Numbered from the stretch's first letter, positions 11,616 through 23,610 are shown. The stretch is DNA of 64,000 nt from Sipunculus nudus (GCA_026874595.1 CM049313.1:22374008-22438007), one strand, 5' to 3'. Notes: generated from the sequence alone by a model not told the origin. A program made the numbers and translations.

Positions 11616-14600
11616 TTTTGATGCTTAAATCAGTAGCCGCCGTATCCAGTACCCAAAAGGAACACTCTCACACGTTATTCAGTCTCAAGCGTCTGTGGAC
11701 AAAAAGTACGTGTGAGACTCCGGACCAAAGGTGTGAGTCAATGAATTTATGTTTAAAATCTTGTAATAAGACCATGTCATTTTTGTATTTACCCCCGAAA
11801 GGAGATGATGTTTCCGTTAGCTTGTTTTAGCAAGAATCAAGGAAAGCTGTCTACTTAAAAATAGGAAAAAAATGGAATTAAATGTATAAGAATGTTCGGT
11901 CTTGATGTAGGTATATGCATTATGTTGCATTTTTTGCTGAAAGTCTGAACCTCAGCATCGTAGTGTGTATACGATAAATTTCAGTATCACACACGATATA
12001 TATATATATGTGTGTGTGTGTGAGTGAAAACCCGGTTTATTTCAAGCACTATACTTTTTTCAGGTACACATTGGAGATGAACAGGATTACATATTCTTGG
12101 TTGTTTATTTTTACTCAGCACGTCACCTGCCATGCATGCAGGCACAACAAATAATCTACTCTAATTTCCACAGAATAGAAGGTAAAAACCACTCATGTAG
12201 CTTGCCTGCGCTGCACACACACACACAAACACACATACGCACACAGCAGCACACAGCAGTAATACCGCACGACGGGCATCCAGTCTGTGAACATAAGTAG
12301 ATTTGTCATTGCTGACCCAGCCATCCCTCTCAGGTTTGAGCAGAATTGGCCAGTCATGGCTTGGTTCGAGGAAATTTCTCTAGAAAATTCCGTGAATGCC
12401 AGTTGGACTGACTCATTTTTTATAAGTTTCATTTACACAGTTTACTGACACGTGGCATCCCGATGACCTCCTTTACTCAAGGTCCTTGCACTTTCGGCAG
12501 ATCAGGTATTCATGATTTTTTTTATCCCCTCCACAAAAAAGTCACCTTTTTCCCCAAGATTCTGATATGGTACATGTTAAAAGGGCAAGGATAGATCAAT
12601 CATGATATTGTTTATAGATAACAATAATACCTATTTAAACAATGGTTTTTACAGCTAAGATTGTACAGTTAACTGTTTCATTTAGGTTGGGGGGAGCACT
12701 TTGTCGAAAACTGAATTTGATGAATTTCTGTAAATCTTTGTAATTCACTCGGGTAAGGTGGAGAGGAAAATAAAAATTTTTATTCATTCTTTTTGGAATA
12801 TTATCTTAACGTTTGAACCCTGTTTCTGTGTGTTATCCATTGTGAGACCGACCTTACAACGGCTAGATAGCACCTTGGTCACTTACTACCTACACTGCTG
12901 AAATGCCGTTTATAGTACGTATACCTTGTTAGCTGCCAACCACTGACCCGTGGACCATAACGTTCAGCTGACTTATAAAAAATCATTGCATTAATTTTTG
13001 ATATATCAGTGTATGCTTGAAATTTTACTCAATATTGAATAAAAATATTGAAATTTAACAAGTGTTAGTGTCATTTCTTAATCAGTGGTTTGGCCTATTC
13101 TGTCCAGACTCTACATAGTGACAGATATAAATTTGTACCAGATTATTTTAATTCCATAAGCTGATGCAACACCGAATACTGAGGAAAATAAATTCTAGGG
13201 CACTCAAACTCATTATATTACCCATAGTATGAAGAATAACGGTAAAGCCCCTTTTACACATTCACGGAGAGCAACACGGATCATCCCGTACTTCAATCCG
13301 TGGTGTTCCGGTGGCCATAGACTGGCCCAGTCAATGAAATGGCTCTGACAGAGATATCAAACGGCTCTCACTGTGTCACATTAAGTGGCGGCACTGCTAC
13401 CACGCGGCAACTTATATAACTAATTACTACTATCTGACCCTCTTATTTCATCGACTGGTAAACTTGGGCCGTTCCGGACTGTCAGGGCCACACATCACCG
13501 CCTCGCTGAACTAAGGTCTTTCCCAGTGACGTAAGGAGTAATTATATAGTGGTCTTTCCCAAGAATCTTTTTCAAAACAAACATGGCTAATTCAGTAACC
13601 GCCTATTGTGGGCTTCCAGCTTACTATATATATTTTCCCATTTTATCAGTCTTAATATGTGTAGGTCCTCGGCTATTTGAGTACGGCAAGATTTTTAACA
13701 CTATACGTAACCCTCAGCCTCAGTGAGTCAGTGTGTCACCGTTTATCAGACCATTGTTTATCGCAGCAGGCCGTTTTAAATGTGTCTACAGCTCAGCCAG
13801 TCAGCGTGGGATATTCAGGTCCACACGCGGCGACGAACGCAGTCAAACTGTAATTCATGTACCGGCTGACTGAAACGATCACGACGTTCAGCGTGTTGGC
13901 AACTTAACAGTGAGAGACTTGCATGTGTAACTTGAACACTAACAAATACACAGTACAAAATCGATGCGACATTGTCTACAATGCACATAAATTTAGTCCA
14001 TGGACCGTATGTTCGAACAACAGAGATATATCACAGAACATGAAGGTCCATGTTTGGACTTTTTGAAAACATGCGTGATTTCAATGCGAATGTTACCAAG
14101 CGGGTTGAGCTGTCTATTGCCTATGGCATGCTGTTAGCCTCCTTATAGCAACGATGCCATTCATAGGAGGCCAGACGGCCTGATGTGCAAATGCGAGGGA
14201 GTCGTCAGGAGCCTTGTGACGCCCTAATATGCAAATATCAGGGATTCACCATACGGACTTTACAGGGCTTAAGTGATAAGAGCTAGAACTGAGTTACGTC
14301 GCGTCTATTGGAACATGAAATCATCTAGCAGAAATCATCAATACACTAACGCCCAGGCAGGGCTACGGTGGCCCCGGCGACTAAATAAGGCAGGCGACTA
14401 TTTAAGGCCCGGCGTCTGTTCAAGGAAATACGGCAAATCAAAGACATATGCAAGGTAAATGTTAGGTTTTCATTATTCGTGTTTTGTTTTGCCTTTTTTG
14501 ACGACAGGTGGCGCTGAGATTGTTTTACATGTGCATCTTATGGCGAGTACGCATTACGCACGCCAAAGTGTAGAGCGGTGTGTTTGCTAGTGGTAATCGC

Positions 14601-14764
14601 GGGCTTGTAATGAAGACAATGTCAGCAGTGTATGAGACGGGTCACAAATGTTAAAATTTTGATGAATACATCATATTTATTATAGACATAGTGTTCAGTA
14701 TTTGTATCCGATCTCTATCCTTGATTAATTACCCCCTGTTGTAGCTGCACCCTAACATAGACAA

Positions 14765-14816
<52 letters not shown>

Positions 14817-16990
14817 CGATCAGGTAGGCCGGCTCATCACACTCTTCAGCTGCTCATAAATTCCAAAATAGAAATTAAATGATACAAGCCCTAAATATCG
14901 TTAGTAATACTTGCTTTAATCAATATGGTCGCATGTTATTTATAAATATAAATAATAGAAGGTGTGAAACGGAGAAACGACGTTCAGGGGAAACTCGTGG
15001 TTTTCATTGAAATATAATTGTTTCTGAACAAGGGACACGCAGACAGGTTTGACTAGAGGGGATTTGATAAACACATTGAACAGTTTACTCACGTTATAAG
15101 CATTTACTGTTATTATTTAGCGGTTGGGATGAGGAAAGGAGCCGTGGATATTGGTTGTCCTTGTAATGACGAGCGAGGCGTCACTCGTTTAGTTATATTC
15201 ATAGATAAAAAGGGACAATTTTTGGGGTTTTTTTTTTCAACCTGTTATTCTGGTTAATTCAAGCGTCTGTGCTGCAAGCGTCACTTTCCGAATTCCGTCA
15301 TCTCAGATAGAAAATAACCTAGTGGTCAATAGCCGCCATTCGATTGTTTATGACCTGTTCAATAATATCTGGCCCCTATCCTTGTAAGAGATAAATTGAT
15401 AAGACCTGGCATTGTCTTTTTTTTTATTTTAAGTTGTTATTATTAATGCCCAAATGTATCAGTGGTTTTCATGAGCCGATTTGGCTACATCAGAATTTTT
15501 ATTATTACTCCCATGCAGGGATTAAGGTTGCATGGAGCCCCTGGCCGTACTTAAAGCATTCATCAAATTGATAACGTGTGTAAAAGTTAACCAGAAATTG
15601 TGATAAAGCTAGTAAATTAAAATCATAAAATTAACTTCACATGGGTTTATATCGTAAATGTCAGCGGGAATTAACCCCGCTTATTTGTTTAATTTCAAGC
15701 ACAAGGTACCTTTAATTAATATCCGTCTATATAGTCAATGAAAAATATATTTTCCTGTGAAATTTAACAAAAGTAAATATTAATATATAGCAATGAAAGT
15801 GTTTTCGCATTCTCAGTTAGCGAAAAAAGATCAAGATTAAGGGAGAACTAGTGCATAATGGTGCTAACGTTCAGAATTCATTAGGATATGGACCTTAACT
15901 TTAGACAAAATTTCCATGGCGGGATTAATCGGAAACTCATGGAAACAACCTCTGTGTCAGATAGTGGCATATCCAGTATTTGATGATAGAAGGGGCGCAG
16001 CACCAAAGTCTGTCGGGGCTAGGATAGCGCTGGGGGGGGGGGGGGGGGGGGCGGCTTTTATGTTTGGTTCCATTGCTGGCCCCACGGAGCTCGATGACAA
16101 CAGACCCTGCTTTTCAGGTTCTGTTGTTGAGAAGGGGAGGGCGCGAAACTGATGTGCACTTTTACGCACATTTAAGGACATTTAAAGAGCATGCAGGGTT
16201 AAAAGATGTTTAAGCAAGCATCTAAGTCCTAAATATACTGAGGGGGGGCCTCTACAGGATATTTGTAATCTAGTGGGTATTTGACGCCACTCAAAGGCTT
16301 CTCAGCACTAAAATGCTTTAATTGCGAAGACTTTTGTAATGAAGCTGTCTGGACACATATGCGTGGTTAAGAGAAGGAATTATTAAATAAAAGTGAGCTT
16401 GAAAGTTTTACGCTTATTTTCAGTAACAGGAGCGAACCAACATTCATCTAGAATGGTATTTTAAAATTCTGAAATTTACAGAAGCAATTAAGGTAAATAT
16501 TAAAATGTATAAAGCTATCTTTAACATAATTTTTCTTGACTGACGGTCCATGTAGGTTTATCACCTTCTTTCTTCAGAAAGGGGGCGCACGCCTCCCTGT
16601 CCCAGTCCCCCCCCCCCCCCCCCCCCCCCCGCCCCCCATAATAACGCCCTCGAGACATGACATACTTCGTCCATTGCTTCCGCCAAAAACCACACTGGAG
16701 CGCCATCTTGGCGATACTTTGACAACTCCGGGTGACCCAGTGTGTCACTACCGGCTCATTTTCACGGATATAACAGTCATTTGAATGTTTAAAATATTAT
16801 TCCATCCGGGCACTTTCTAACACATACCTGTTTGGCCCAAAATTAGAATCGAGAAACTTTTTGATGAAAAACACATTAAAAAAGCAACGAATTTGAAAAG
16901 GGACAAATTTGGAGAGGAGAATTATCAGAATAAATGACTTTATTTCCATAAATGATTATTCAATATACCAAGAACACACAAGATGGCGCT
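11616..16990. other. Gene-free stretch with microsatellites and homopolymers
   Basis: It holds a (CA)-rich tract near 12217-12250, a (TA)n run at about 14768-14815, a 20-base G run at 16032-16051 and a 24-base C run at 16607-16630. A GGCGACTAnnTAAGG / CCGGCGTCTG segment at 14366-14430 resembles the outer motifs of the 7.9-9.5 kb element. No exon could be supported. Confidence 0.55.
16939..16944 (-). promoter_or_regulatory. Poly(A) signal AATAAA of the CRD gene
   Basis: AATAAA on the minus strand starts about 51 nt after the stop codon of the Frizzled-CRD gene. The spacing suits a very short 3' UTR and supports exon 3 being terminal. Confidence 0.6.
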
Positions 16991-16994
16991 GTCG

Positions 16995-19900
16995 TCAGTA
17001 GTAGGTAATGCGACCTTTCTTGACGTGCAGGCAGTTTTCTTTGGGAAGCTTGCTGCATCTCAGCCGTTCAGGCCACTCGAATCCAAATTTGTTCATCAGA
17101 GGCTCACAACCTGGAAAGTTACATGAACACTTATTTACATTATATTAACACGTCCCTGACCACCCTTACCTCTTTTGACTAGGTAACAGAATCAATTTTA
17201 ACACGTCCCTGACCACCTTTACCTCTTTTGACTAGGTAACAAAATCAATTTTAACCCGTCCCTGACCACCCTTACCTCTTTTGACTAGGTAACAGAATCA
17301 ATTTTAACCCGTCCCTGACCACCCTTACCTCTTTTGACTAGGTTCAAAATCAATTTTAACACGTCCTTGACCACCCTTACCTCTTTTGACTGGGCAACAG
17401 AATCGATTTTAACCCGTCCCTGACCACCCTTACCTCTTTTGACTGGGTAACAAATTCAAGTTTAATCCGTCCCTGACCACCCTTACCTCTTTTGACTAGG
17501 TAACAAATTAAAAATTAACCCGTCCCTGACCACCCTTACCTCTTTTGACTGGGCAACAGAATCAATTTTAACCCGTCCCTGACCACCCTTACCTCTTTTG
17601 ACTGGGCAACAGAATCAATTTTAACCCGTCCCTGACCACCCTTACCTCTTTTGACTGGGTAATAAATTCAAGTTAATCCGTCCCTGACCACCCTTTCCTC
17701 TTTTGACAGGGTAACAGAATCAATTTTAACCCGACTATAACCACCGTTACCTCTGCTGACTCAGTTACACATTCTATTTTACTTGGACTTCAGTGACACA
17801 TTTGTCACTATACAAAACGGCAAATATACTTTTGTGTTTATTATAATTGAGATGTTTCTCTTCTTTTTAAACAATATAACTATATTTTAAACGATTTGCC
17901 GATCAGATTTCGTTAAACAATTTGTTACAAATGGTATTCAAACTTAAATGGCTTATGTGTCCCAGAGAGACTACTTTGAATGTCTGACGTCGCTTGCCAT
18001 GTCAACGTATCGACAGCCCTAACTACCCATACCTCTTCTGGTGCTATTTTGACCCGGCCCTAACAGCCCTTACCTCTGCTGACTCGATTTTAACCCGGCC
18101 CTAACAACCCTTACCTCTGCTGACTCGATTTTAACCCGGCCCTAACAACCCTAACCTCTGCTGACTCGATTTTAACCCGGACCTAACCACCCTTACCTCT
18201 GCTGACTCGATTTTAACCCGGCCCTTACAACCCTTACCTCTGCTGACTCTTTTTTTAACCCGGCCCTAACAACCCTTACCTCTCCTGACTCTTTTTTTAA
18301 CCCGGCCCTAACAACCCTTACCTCTGCTGACTCGATTTTAACCCGGCCCTAACAACCCTTACCTCTGCTGACTCGATTTTAACCCGGCCCTAACAACCCT
18401 TACCTCTGCTGACTCGATTTTAACCCGGCCCTAACAACCCTTACCTCTGCTGACTCGATTTTAACCCGGCCCTAACAACCCTTACCTCTGCTGACTCGAT
18501 TTTAACCCGGCCCTAACAACCCTTACCTCTGCTGACTCGATTTTAACCCGGCCCTAACAACCCTTACCTCTGCTGACTCGATTTTAACCCGGCCCTAACA
18601 ACCCTTACCTCTGCTGACTCGATTTTAACCCGGCCCTAACAACCCTTACCTCTGCTGACTCGATTTTAACCCGGCCCTAACAACCCTTACCTCTGCTGAC
18701 TCGATTTTAACCCGGCCCTAACAACCCTTACCTCTGCTGACTCGATTTTAACCCGGCCCTAACAACCCTTACCTCTGCTGACTCGATTTTAACCCGGCCC
18801 TAACAACCCTTACCTCTGCTGACTCGATTTTAACCCGGCCCTAACAACCCTTACCTCTGCTGACTCGATTTTAACCCGGCCCTAACAACCCTTACCTCTG
18901 CTGACTCGATTTTAATCCGGCCCTAACAACCCTTAACTCTCTGACTCGCTTTTAACTTGGCCCTAACAGCTTTTACCTCTCCTGACTCTTTTTTTAACCC
19001 GGCCCTAACAACCCTTACCTCTGCTGACTCGATTTTAACCCGGCCCTAACAACCCTTACCTCTGCTGACTCGATTTTAACCCGGCCCTAACAACCCTTAC
19101 CTCTGCTGACTCGATTTTAACCCGGCCCTAACAACCCTTACCTCTGCTGACTCGATTTTAACCCGGCCCTAACAACCCTTACCTCTGCTGACTCGATTTT
19201 AACCCGGCCCTAACAACCCTTACCTCTGCTGACTCGATTTTAACCCGGCCCTAACAACCCTTACCTCTGCTGACTCGATTTTAACCCGGCCCTAACAACC
19301 CTTACCTCTGCTGACTCGATTTTAACCCGGCCCTAACAACCCTTACCTCTGCTGACTCGATTTTAACCCGGCCCTAACAACCCTTACCTCTGCTGACTCG
19401 ATTTTAACCCGGCCCTAACAACCCTTACCTCTGCTGACTCGATTTTAACCCGGCCCTAACAACCCTTACCTCTGCTGACTCGATTTTAATCCGGCCCTAA
19501 CAACCCTTAACTCTCTGACTCGCTTTTAACTTGGCCCTAACAGCTTTTACCTCTCCTGACTCTTTTTTTAACCCGGCCCTAACAACCCTTACCTCTGCTG
19601 ACTCGATTTTAACCCGGCCCTAACAACCCTTACCTCTGCTGACTCGATTTTAACCCGGCCCTAACAACCCTTACCTCTGCTGACTCGATTTTAACCCGGC
19701 CCTAACAACCCTTAACTCTCTGACTCGCTTTTAACTTGGCCCTAACAGCTTTTACCTCTCCTGACTCTTTTTTTAACCCGGCCCTAACAACCCTTACCTC
19801 TGCTGACTCGATTTTAACCCGGCCCTAACAACCCTTAACTCTCTGACTCGCTTTTAACTTGGCCCTAACAGCTTTTACCTCTCCTGACTCTTTTTTTAAC

Positions 19901-21876
19901 CCGGCCCTCACCTCTCCTGACCCAATTTAAACTCGCCCCTAACAGCCATAACATCTCCCGACTTTATATTAAACCGGCCCTGACAGCCCTTACCTCTAGT
20001 GACTCTATTTTTAACTCGGCCCTAACATCCCTTACCTCTCTTGACTATTTTAACCCTGCCTTAACAGCCCTTGCCTCTTCTGACTCGTTTTCAGATTCTA
20101 TTTTCCCCTGCCCTAACCCCACTTACCTCTTCTGACCCGGTTACAGAGTCCGCGGCATGGCGGTAACGCTTTCCCTCCCACTGTTGCTGGACACGGTGAA
20201 ACGTAATTTAAACACAGGAAGGTAGCTAGCTGGCTGTGGCACTGAACTTTCACCAATGGAAAAAACTGGTGGACCTCCAGACCGGCATCATCCTGACTCT
20301 CGTGGCCGAGATAATTAGGAACGATGGTTTTGTTGTACCTTTGACGATAAAGAAAACCCTGTTCAGTGATATGGACTACACCATTATAACTCAATGCTAT
20401 AGATATATTAAGGTTCATCATACACACGATACAGTCGCATGTTGTAGTCCGGTCATGAACCTCTTGATCTTGATACTATATACAGTATTATTATAAAATG
20501 CATAAATTTATAATCAATTCCGTCATTTAGGGTGTTAATCAGTATAACATATTTACAATTCATTAAATCTGGAATAAGATATGTTTCACTTATCTTTCAA
20601 CTATTAAACCAAAAACAGTCTTAGAAATAATTAAAACCGTCCCTAACCACCCTTACCTCTTTTGACTGGGTAACAGATTCAATTTTAACCCGTCCATTAC
20701 CGCCTTTACCCTTATTCTAACGATTGGTATTATTTTGATATTATAAAAATATTCTGACCGAAAAAAAAACGAATAATAAAACGAAGGTACGTTTGCATGT
20801 GACGTGATAGTCTATGACATCATGATGTGTGTGTTAAGCTTTTCCGAAAAGTAAGAAAAAAAACTCAAAAGAAAAACGAGAAATAAGTCTATAACTGACT
20901 ATATTAACTTGTATTAAAAGTTTCATTAGAATAAATTTAACTGATCTGTATGCAACACTCAGAAACACAGACATGGAAAACACACATATGTGGATATTAG
21001 GAAAAGCATGACCCTGCTTCGCTTAATGGGCACAGGGAAATAGTTAAAAGACAAAGCCCGTGTCCGAACAGTTTACGAACAGTACGCGACCGGCCACCGC
21101 GACGTCTCGTGACCTCACTGATATCTTACCAACAGCTCTCGCAGTCATAGACATGGAAAGTCTTGCATTTTTCCAGCTGGGCATAAAAGACAGCATCAAA
21201 GTTCTATCTTTATAACGCAATAGCGTTTCAAATTAAATATATTTTTAATATAATAACTTTGCATTAAATTGGCTGAACATCATATATATTTTAGGCCGAA
21301 ACTTTTTTTAAAAAGGGTATTCTTAAAGCCGGCCGCCCCATCTACCATATTTTGCTTGCCGTAAAATCGGTAGGATGGGTAGATGTGAGGGTGATGCCGC
21401 CCGTTTTTTTTTTTAATCCGCCCGATAAAAAATCGGCTGCAAAAATACAGATCAATATCAAGGATTATCCGTCCAAAAAATTCAGTAGATGTAATAACGG
21501 AACAAAAAAATCGACCGATTTTTTTATTCTTATTCATCATTCCCAACGATAATAGTAATCAAGAGGACGATGCAAATGCCTATAATGGTCGGAAAAATCA
21601 GGTGATGTACACGCGGAATGGCAGGTTTGCCTGCAAAGGCCTGCCGATGATACTTGTATATTTTTCCGACCGCTTAAATAAATCAGTCGGAAAAATAATC
21701 GGTACATGGGAGGCTGTCTTCACGTGTGATAGGACGGATTTTTCACATAAAGATTATACTTACTCTATATCTTTACACAGTGGTACCGTAATTTTTTCAC
21801 ACATGCAGGCTGACGTCCATGTCACACAGCCCAGGAACAGAACAGTCACCAGAAATATCTGCCGTATGGTCGACAT
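16995..21876 (-). CDS. Secreted stand-alone Frizzled cysteine-rich domain protein (three exons)
   Basis: Coding exons are 21876-21764, 20338-20127 and 17110-16995. Donors are GTAAGT at both exon ends; acceptors are AAAG and CCAG. Phases match (2 then 1), giving 146 residues. Residues 1-23 form a signal peptide (start in ACCATG context, hydrophobic core LVTVLFLG, cleavage after TSA). The rest is one Frizzled CRD with all ten conserved cysteines: C26, C34, C71, C80, C87, C99, C103, C110, C127, C135. C24 is extra. Hallmarks are YNKT with an N-glycosylation sequon at N40, [21 protein letters not shown] and [18 protein letters not shown], closest from memory to CRDs of the Frizzled-1/2/7 type. The protein ends 11 residues after Cys10, with no netrin or transmembrane region. 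From the family, such domains bind Wnt lipid; an extracellular Wnt-binding or antagonist role is inference. A 5' UTR exon could exist and was not found. Confidence 0.9.
17140..17770 (-). repeat. Intronic minisatellite A, 53-bp unit, ~12 copies
   Basis: Tandem units of 53 bp (for example CCCTTACC at 17586 and 17639) lie just inside the 3' part of intron 2 of the CRD gene. In the sense direction each unit contains AGTCAAAAGAG|GTAAGGGTGG. This resembles the authentic exon 2 end and donor GGGTCAGAAGAG|GTAAGTGGGG; similarity extends about 24 nt into exonic sequence. Units differ by a few substitutions; the last ones are more diverged. Confidence 0.95.
18020..20110 (-). repeat. Intronic minisatellite B, 41-bp unit, ~50 copies
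   Basis: Nearly identical 41-bp units fill most of intron 2 of the CRD gene, up to the exon 2 donor. They correspond to the 53-bp unit lacking about 12 bp. In the sense strand every standard unit carries GTCAGCAGAG|GTAAGGG, a good match to a 5' splice site, and three GGG runs. Variant units (AACTCTCTGACTCGC and CTCCTGACTCTTTTTTT types) recur as pairs near 18935, 19509, 19711 and 19828. The most homogeneous stretches suggest recent expansion. Confidence 0.97.
20111..20152 (-). other. Exon 2 / intron 2 junction that matches the minisatellite unit
   Basis: The authentic donor (exon ends at 20127, GTAAGT follows) with about 24 nt of exon and 15 nt of intron aligns to the repeat units at roughly 80%. 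It is contiguous with the array, so it reads as one diverged unit. The exonic part encodes the CRD segment around Cys7 (residues 101-108). This is the likely progenitor of the array. Confidence 0.8.
20627..20712 (-). repeat. Single minisatellite unit in intron 1 of the CRD gene
   Basis: It contains CCGTCCCTAACCACCC, TTACCTCTTTTGACTGGG, and TAACAGATTCAATTTTAACC, the type A unit, about 300 nt upstream (in sense) of exon 2. It is separated from the main array by exon 2 itself. Confidence 0.9.
21480..21715. repeat. Short inverted repeat near exon 1 of the CRD gene
   Basis: GGTCGGAAAAAT (21587-21598) pairs with ATTTTTCCGACC (21660-21671), and a further AGTCGGAAAAATAATCGG lies at about 21684-21701. 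It probably belongs to a small transposon-derived sequence within intron 1. No coding content. Confidence 0.5.
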
Positions 21877-21899
21877 GGTGAACTGGAACCGTGTTAACC

Positions 21900-23360
21900 A
21901 CTCGAGAACACAGGGACTGAGTAGGACACAAGTATGTGTGTACTCGCATGTAATTACAGAGCGCTTAGTACCCCCAGGCTTTCATCGTATCACGACCACT
22001 TCGACATGTTCCATTATCATTTGACAGTCAAAATAACTGTTGCTAAATTATCATCCCGCTCATAGTTATGGCTATCATTCATATGAATGATGTTGCAATT
22101 ACGTCCGTGTCAAGTATGGTAAATGCCTGTCTACAAATTACTCTCTCTCTGTCTGTCTCTATCCCTATCTCTCTCTTACACACACACACGCACACACACC
22201 CAGACACAGGGGAAGTCTGGGATCCCTGCCCGCTCCTTCACCAACGATAAAGTGATAGCTATGGGAATGTTAAACTGTTATTGCAAGAATTAAGGAGAAA
22301 TTCAGAGGAAATATTCTGATGCAAACTTAAAATGTATTTTGATTGATACAAAATCATGCCTACAGCTCGCGTTAATCATTGGACATGATCTTAGTCTGTT
22401 TCTTTATAAGATTTGGTGGGCAGGGACGTTGCCAAGGGCTGGCTGCATCCAGTACTCCCCGTCCTCCCAGAATTTCTCTAGTCTAATAATGATTAAATTT
22501 TCCAAAACACAATCATGGTATTCCTGTCACTGGTATCCTTAGATTTGGGACTTTTTTAATATAAAGCATTGCACATGCAGTAACTAATGTCTTCAATAGC
22601 CTTCGCCCAACATTGTGGCCCCCTCCTTGCCCTGCATCCTGGCTTCGCCCCTAGTTAGATCATGCCTGGGCTAGAAACTGGATTATTTTGTTACTATGAC
22701 GTGCTTGCACTAATTTTGTTATAAAGATCTGTATTGATTTATGTGTTTTATGCTGTTATGTGGCGTATTGTGATATCGTGTTTTCAGTAATAACGGACGG
22801 TGTTTCTGCGTGCTCTTAATTAGTTATGTATTTGTGAACCAAATAACGCTTAAGGCTGTTCTTAGGGCGTGTTATATTGAACTTCTAGTTGAACTTATGT
22901 ACAGGGGTCCCACTGATGTTGCATTAGCAAAGGCGGAATCATCCCGGAGAACAGGCCTGGATGGTTAGGTTCTGACTTGTTCCCCTTCATACGTGGCAAA
23001 TTTGGATAACACTGCTTCCGCCTCTAGGCCTATGTAGCCTCTGTATCTGTTGTCAAAATATGGAAAAAATCAGCGTAAGAAAGATACCTTTGAGATGAAA
23101 AAAATGGAAAAACATAGATCCTTATGCAATGCCCGATACAGTGTCAGTGGTCGAATGATTAACATCAAATTACTTCTCCAGATATAACGATTTGACTGAT
23201 ATTCATAAGAAACTATATAAGGTAGTTGTCTTTTTTGGACGCCAGGGTATCAATTTGCGATTTTCTCGTTACACAGGTACGTTATGGCCAATGGTGTCAG
23301 AGTAAAATGCAAGGGATCCGTATTTTGAAATAGGAATCTGCATTTTAATGATCGTAAGCC
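21900..23360. other. Upstream flank of the CRD gene; no feature called
   Basis: No clear TATA box was found upstream of 21876. A CT/CA-rich tract lies at 22140-22205. Short chance ORFs only. Confidence 0.5.
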
Positions 23361-23364
23361 TTCG

Positions 23365-23610
23365 CCATTCACTAATCCCGGCGACAGTCCCTGATTCATT
23401 CTTGCATAATTGACTGTACATTTGTGAAGTCCCGTGATGAGGTTCCAAGATCCGGATAATGTGCCATATGCATACAAAAATCTAATCTATTCTTCCCTGG
23501 GCCATCCGCAAAATGTCGTGACAATTTCATGAGGTTCAGTTCTTGGTTGTAAGGTTCTGAACAAACACACACACAAAAATGGGGATGGACGCAATAATGG
23601 ATGTAGTCTG
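23365..23610 (+). mobile_element. Retroposon 3'-tail-like copy
   Basis: It shares CTGATTCATTC, GACTGTACATTTGTGAA, and a closing AACAAACACACACACAAAAA / GGGGATGGACGCA run with the copies at 24.1 and 51.1 kb. This layout (untranslated text, then AAACACACA.., then GGGATGAACGCATAACCTCC) is typical of 5'-truncated non-LTR or SINE-like insertions in marine invertebrates. Diverged. Confidence 0.5.

Noticed and set aside
18020-20110. CCCTAACAACCCTTA looks like degenerate telomeric (CCCTAA)n repeat
   Set aside because: The unit is 41 bp, lies inside an intron, and its best match is the exon 2 splice junction. The telomere-like word is incidental.
17140-20110. Regular repeats could suggest a CRISPR array
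   Set aside because: Units are head-to-tail with no unique spacers, and this is a eukaryotic intron.
21602-22024. 140-codon plus frame
   Set aside because: It is the antisense of exon 1 of the CRD gene and has no features of its own.
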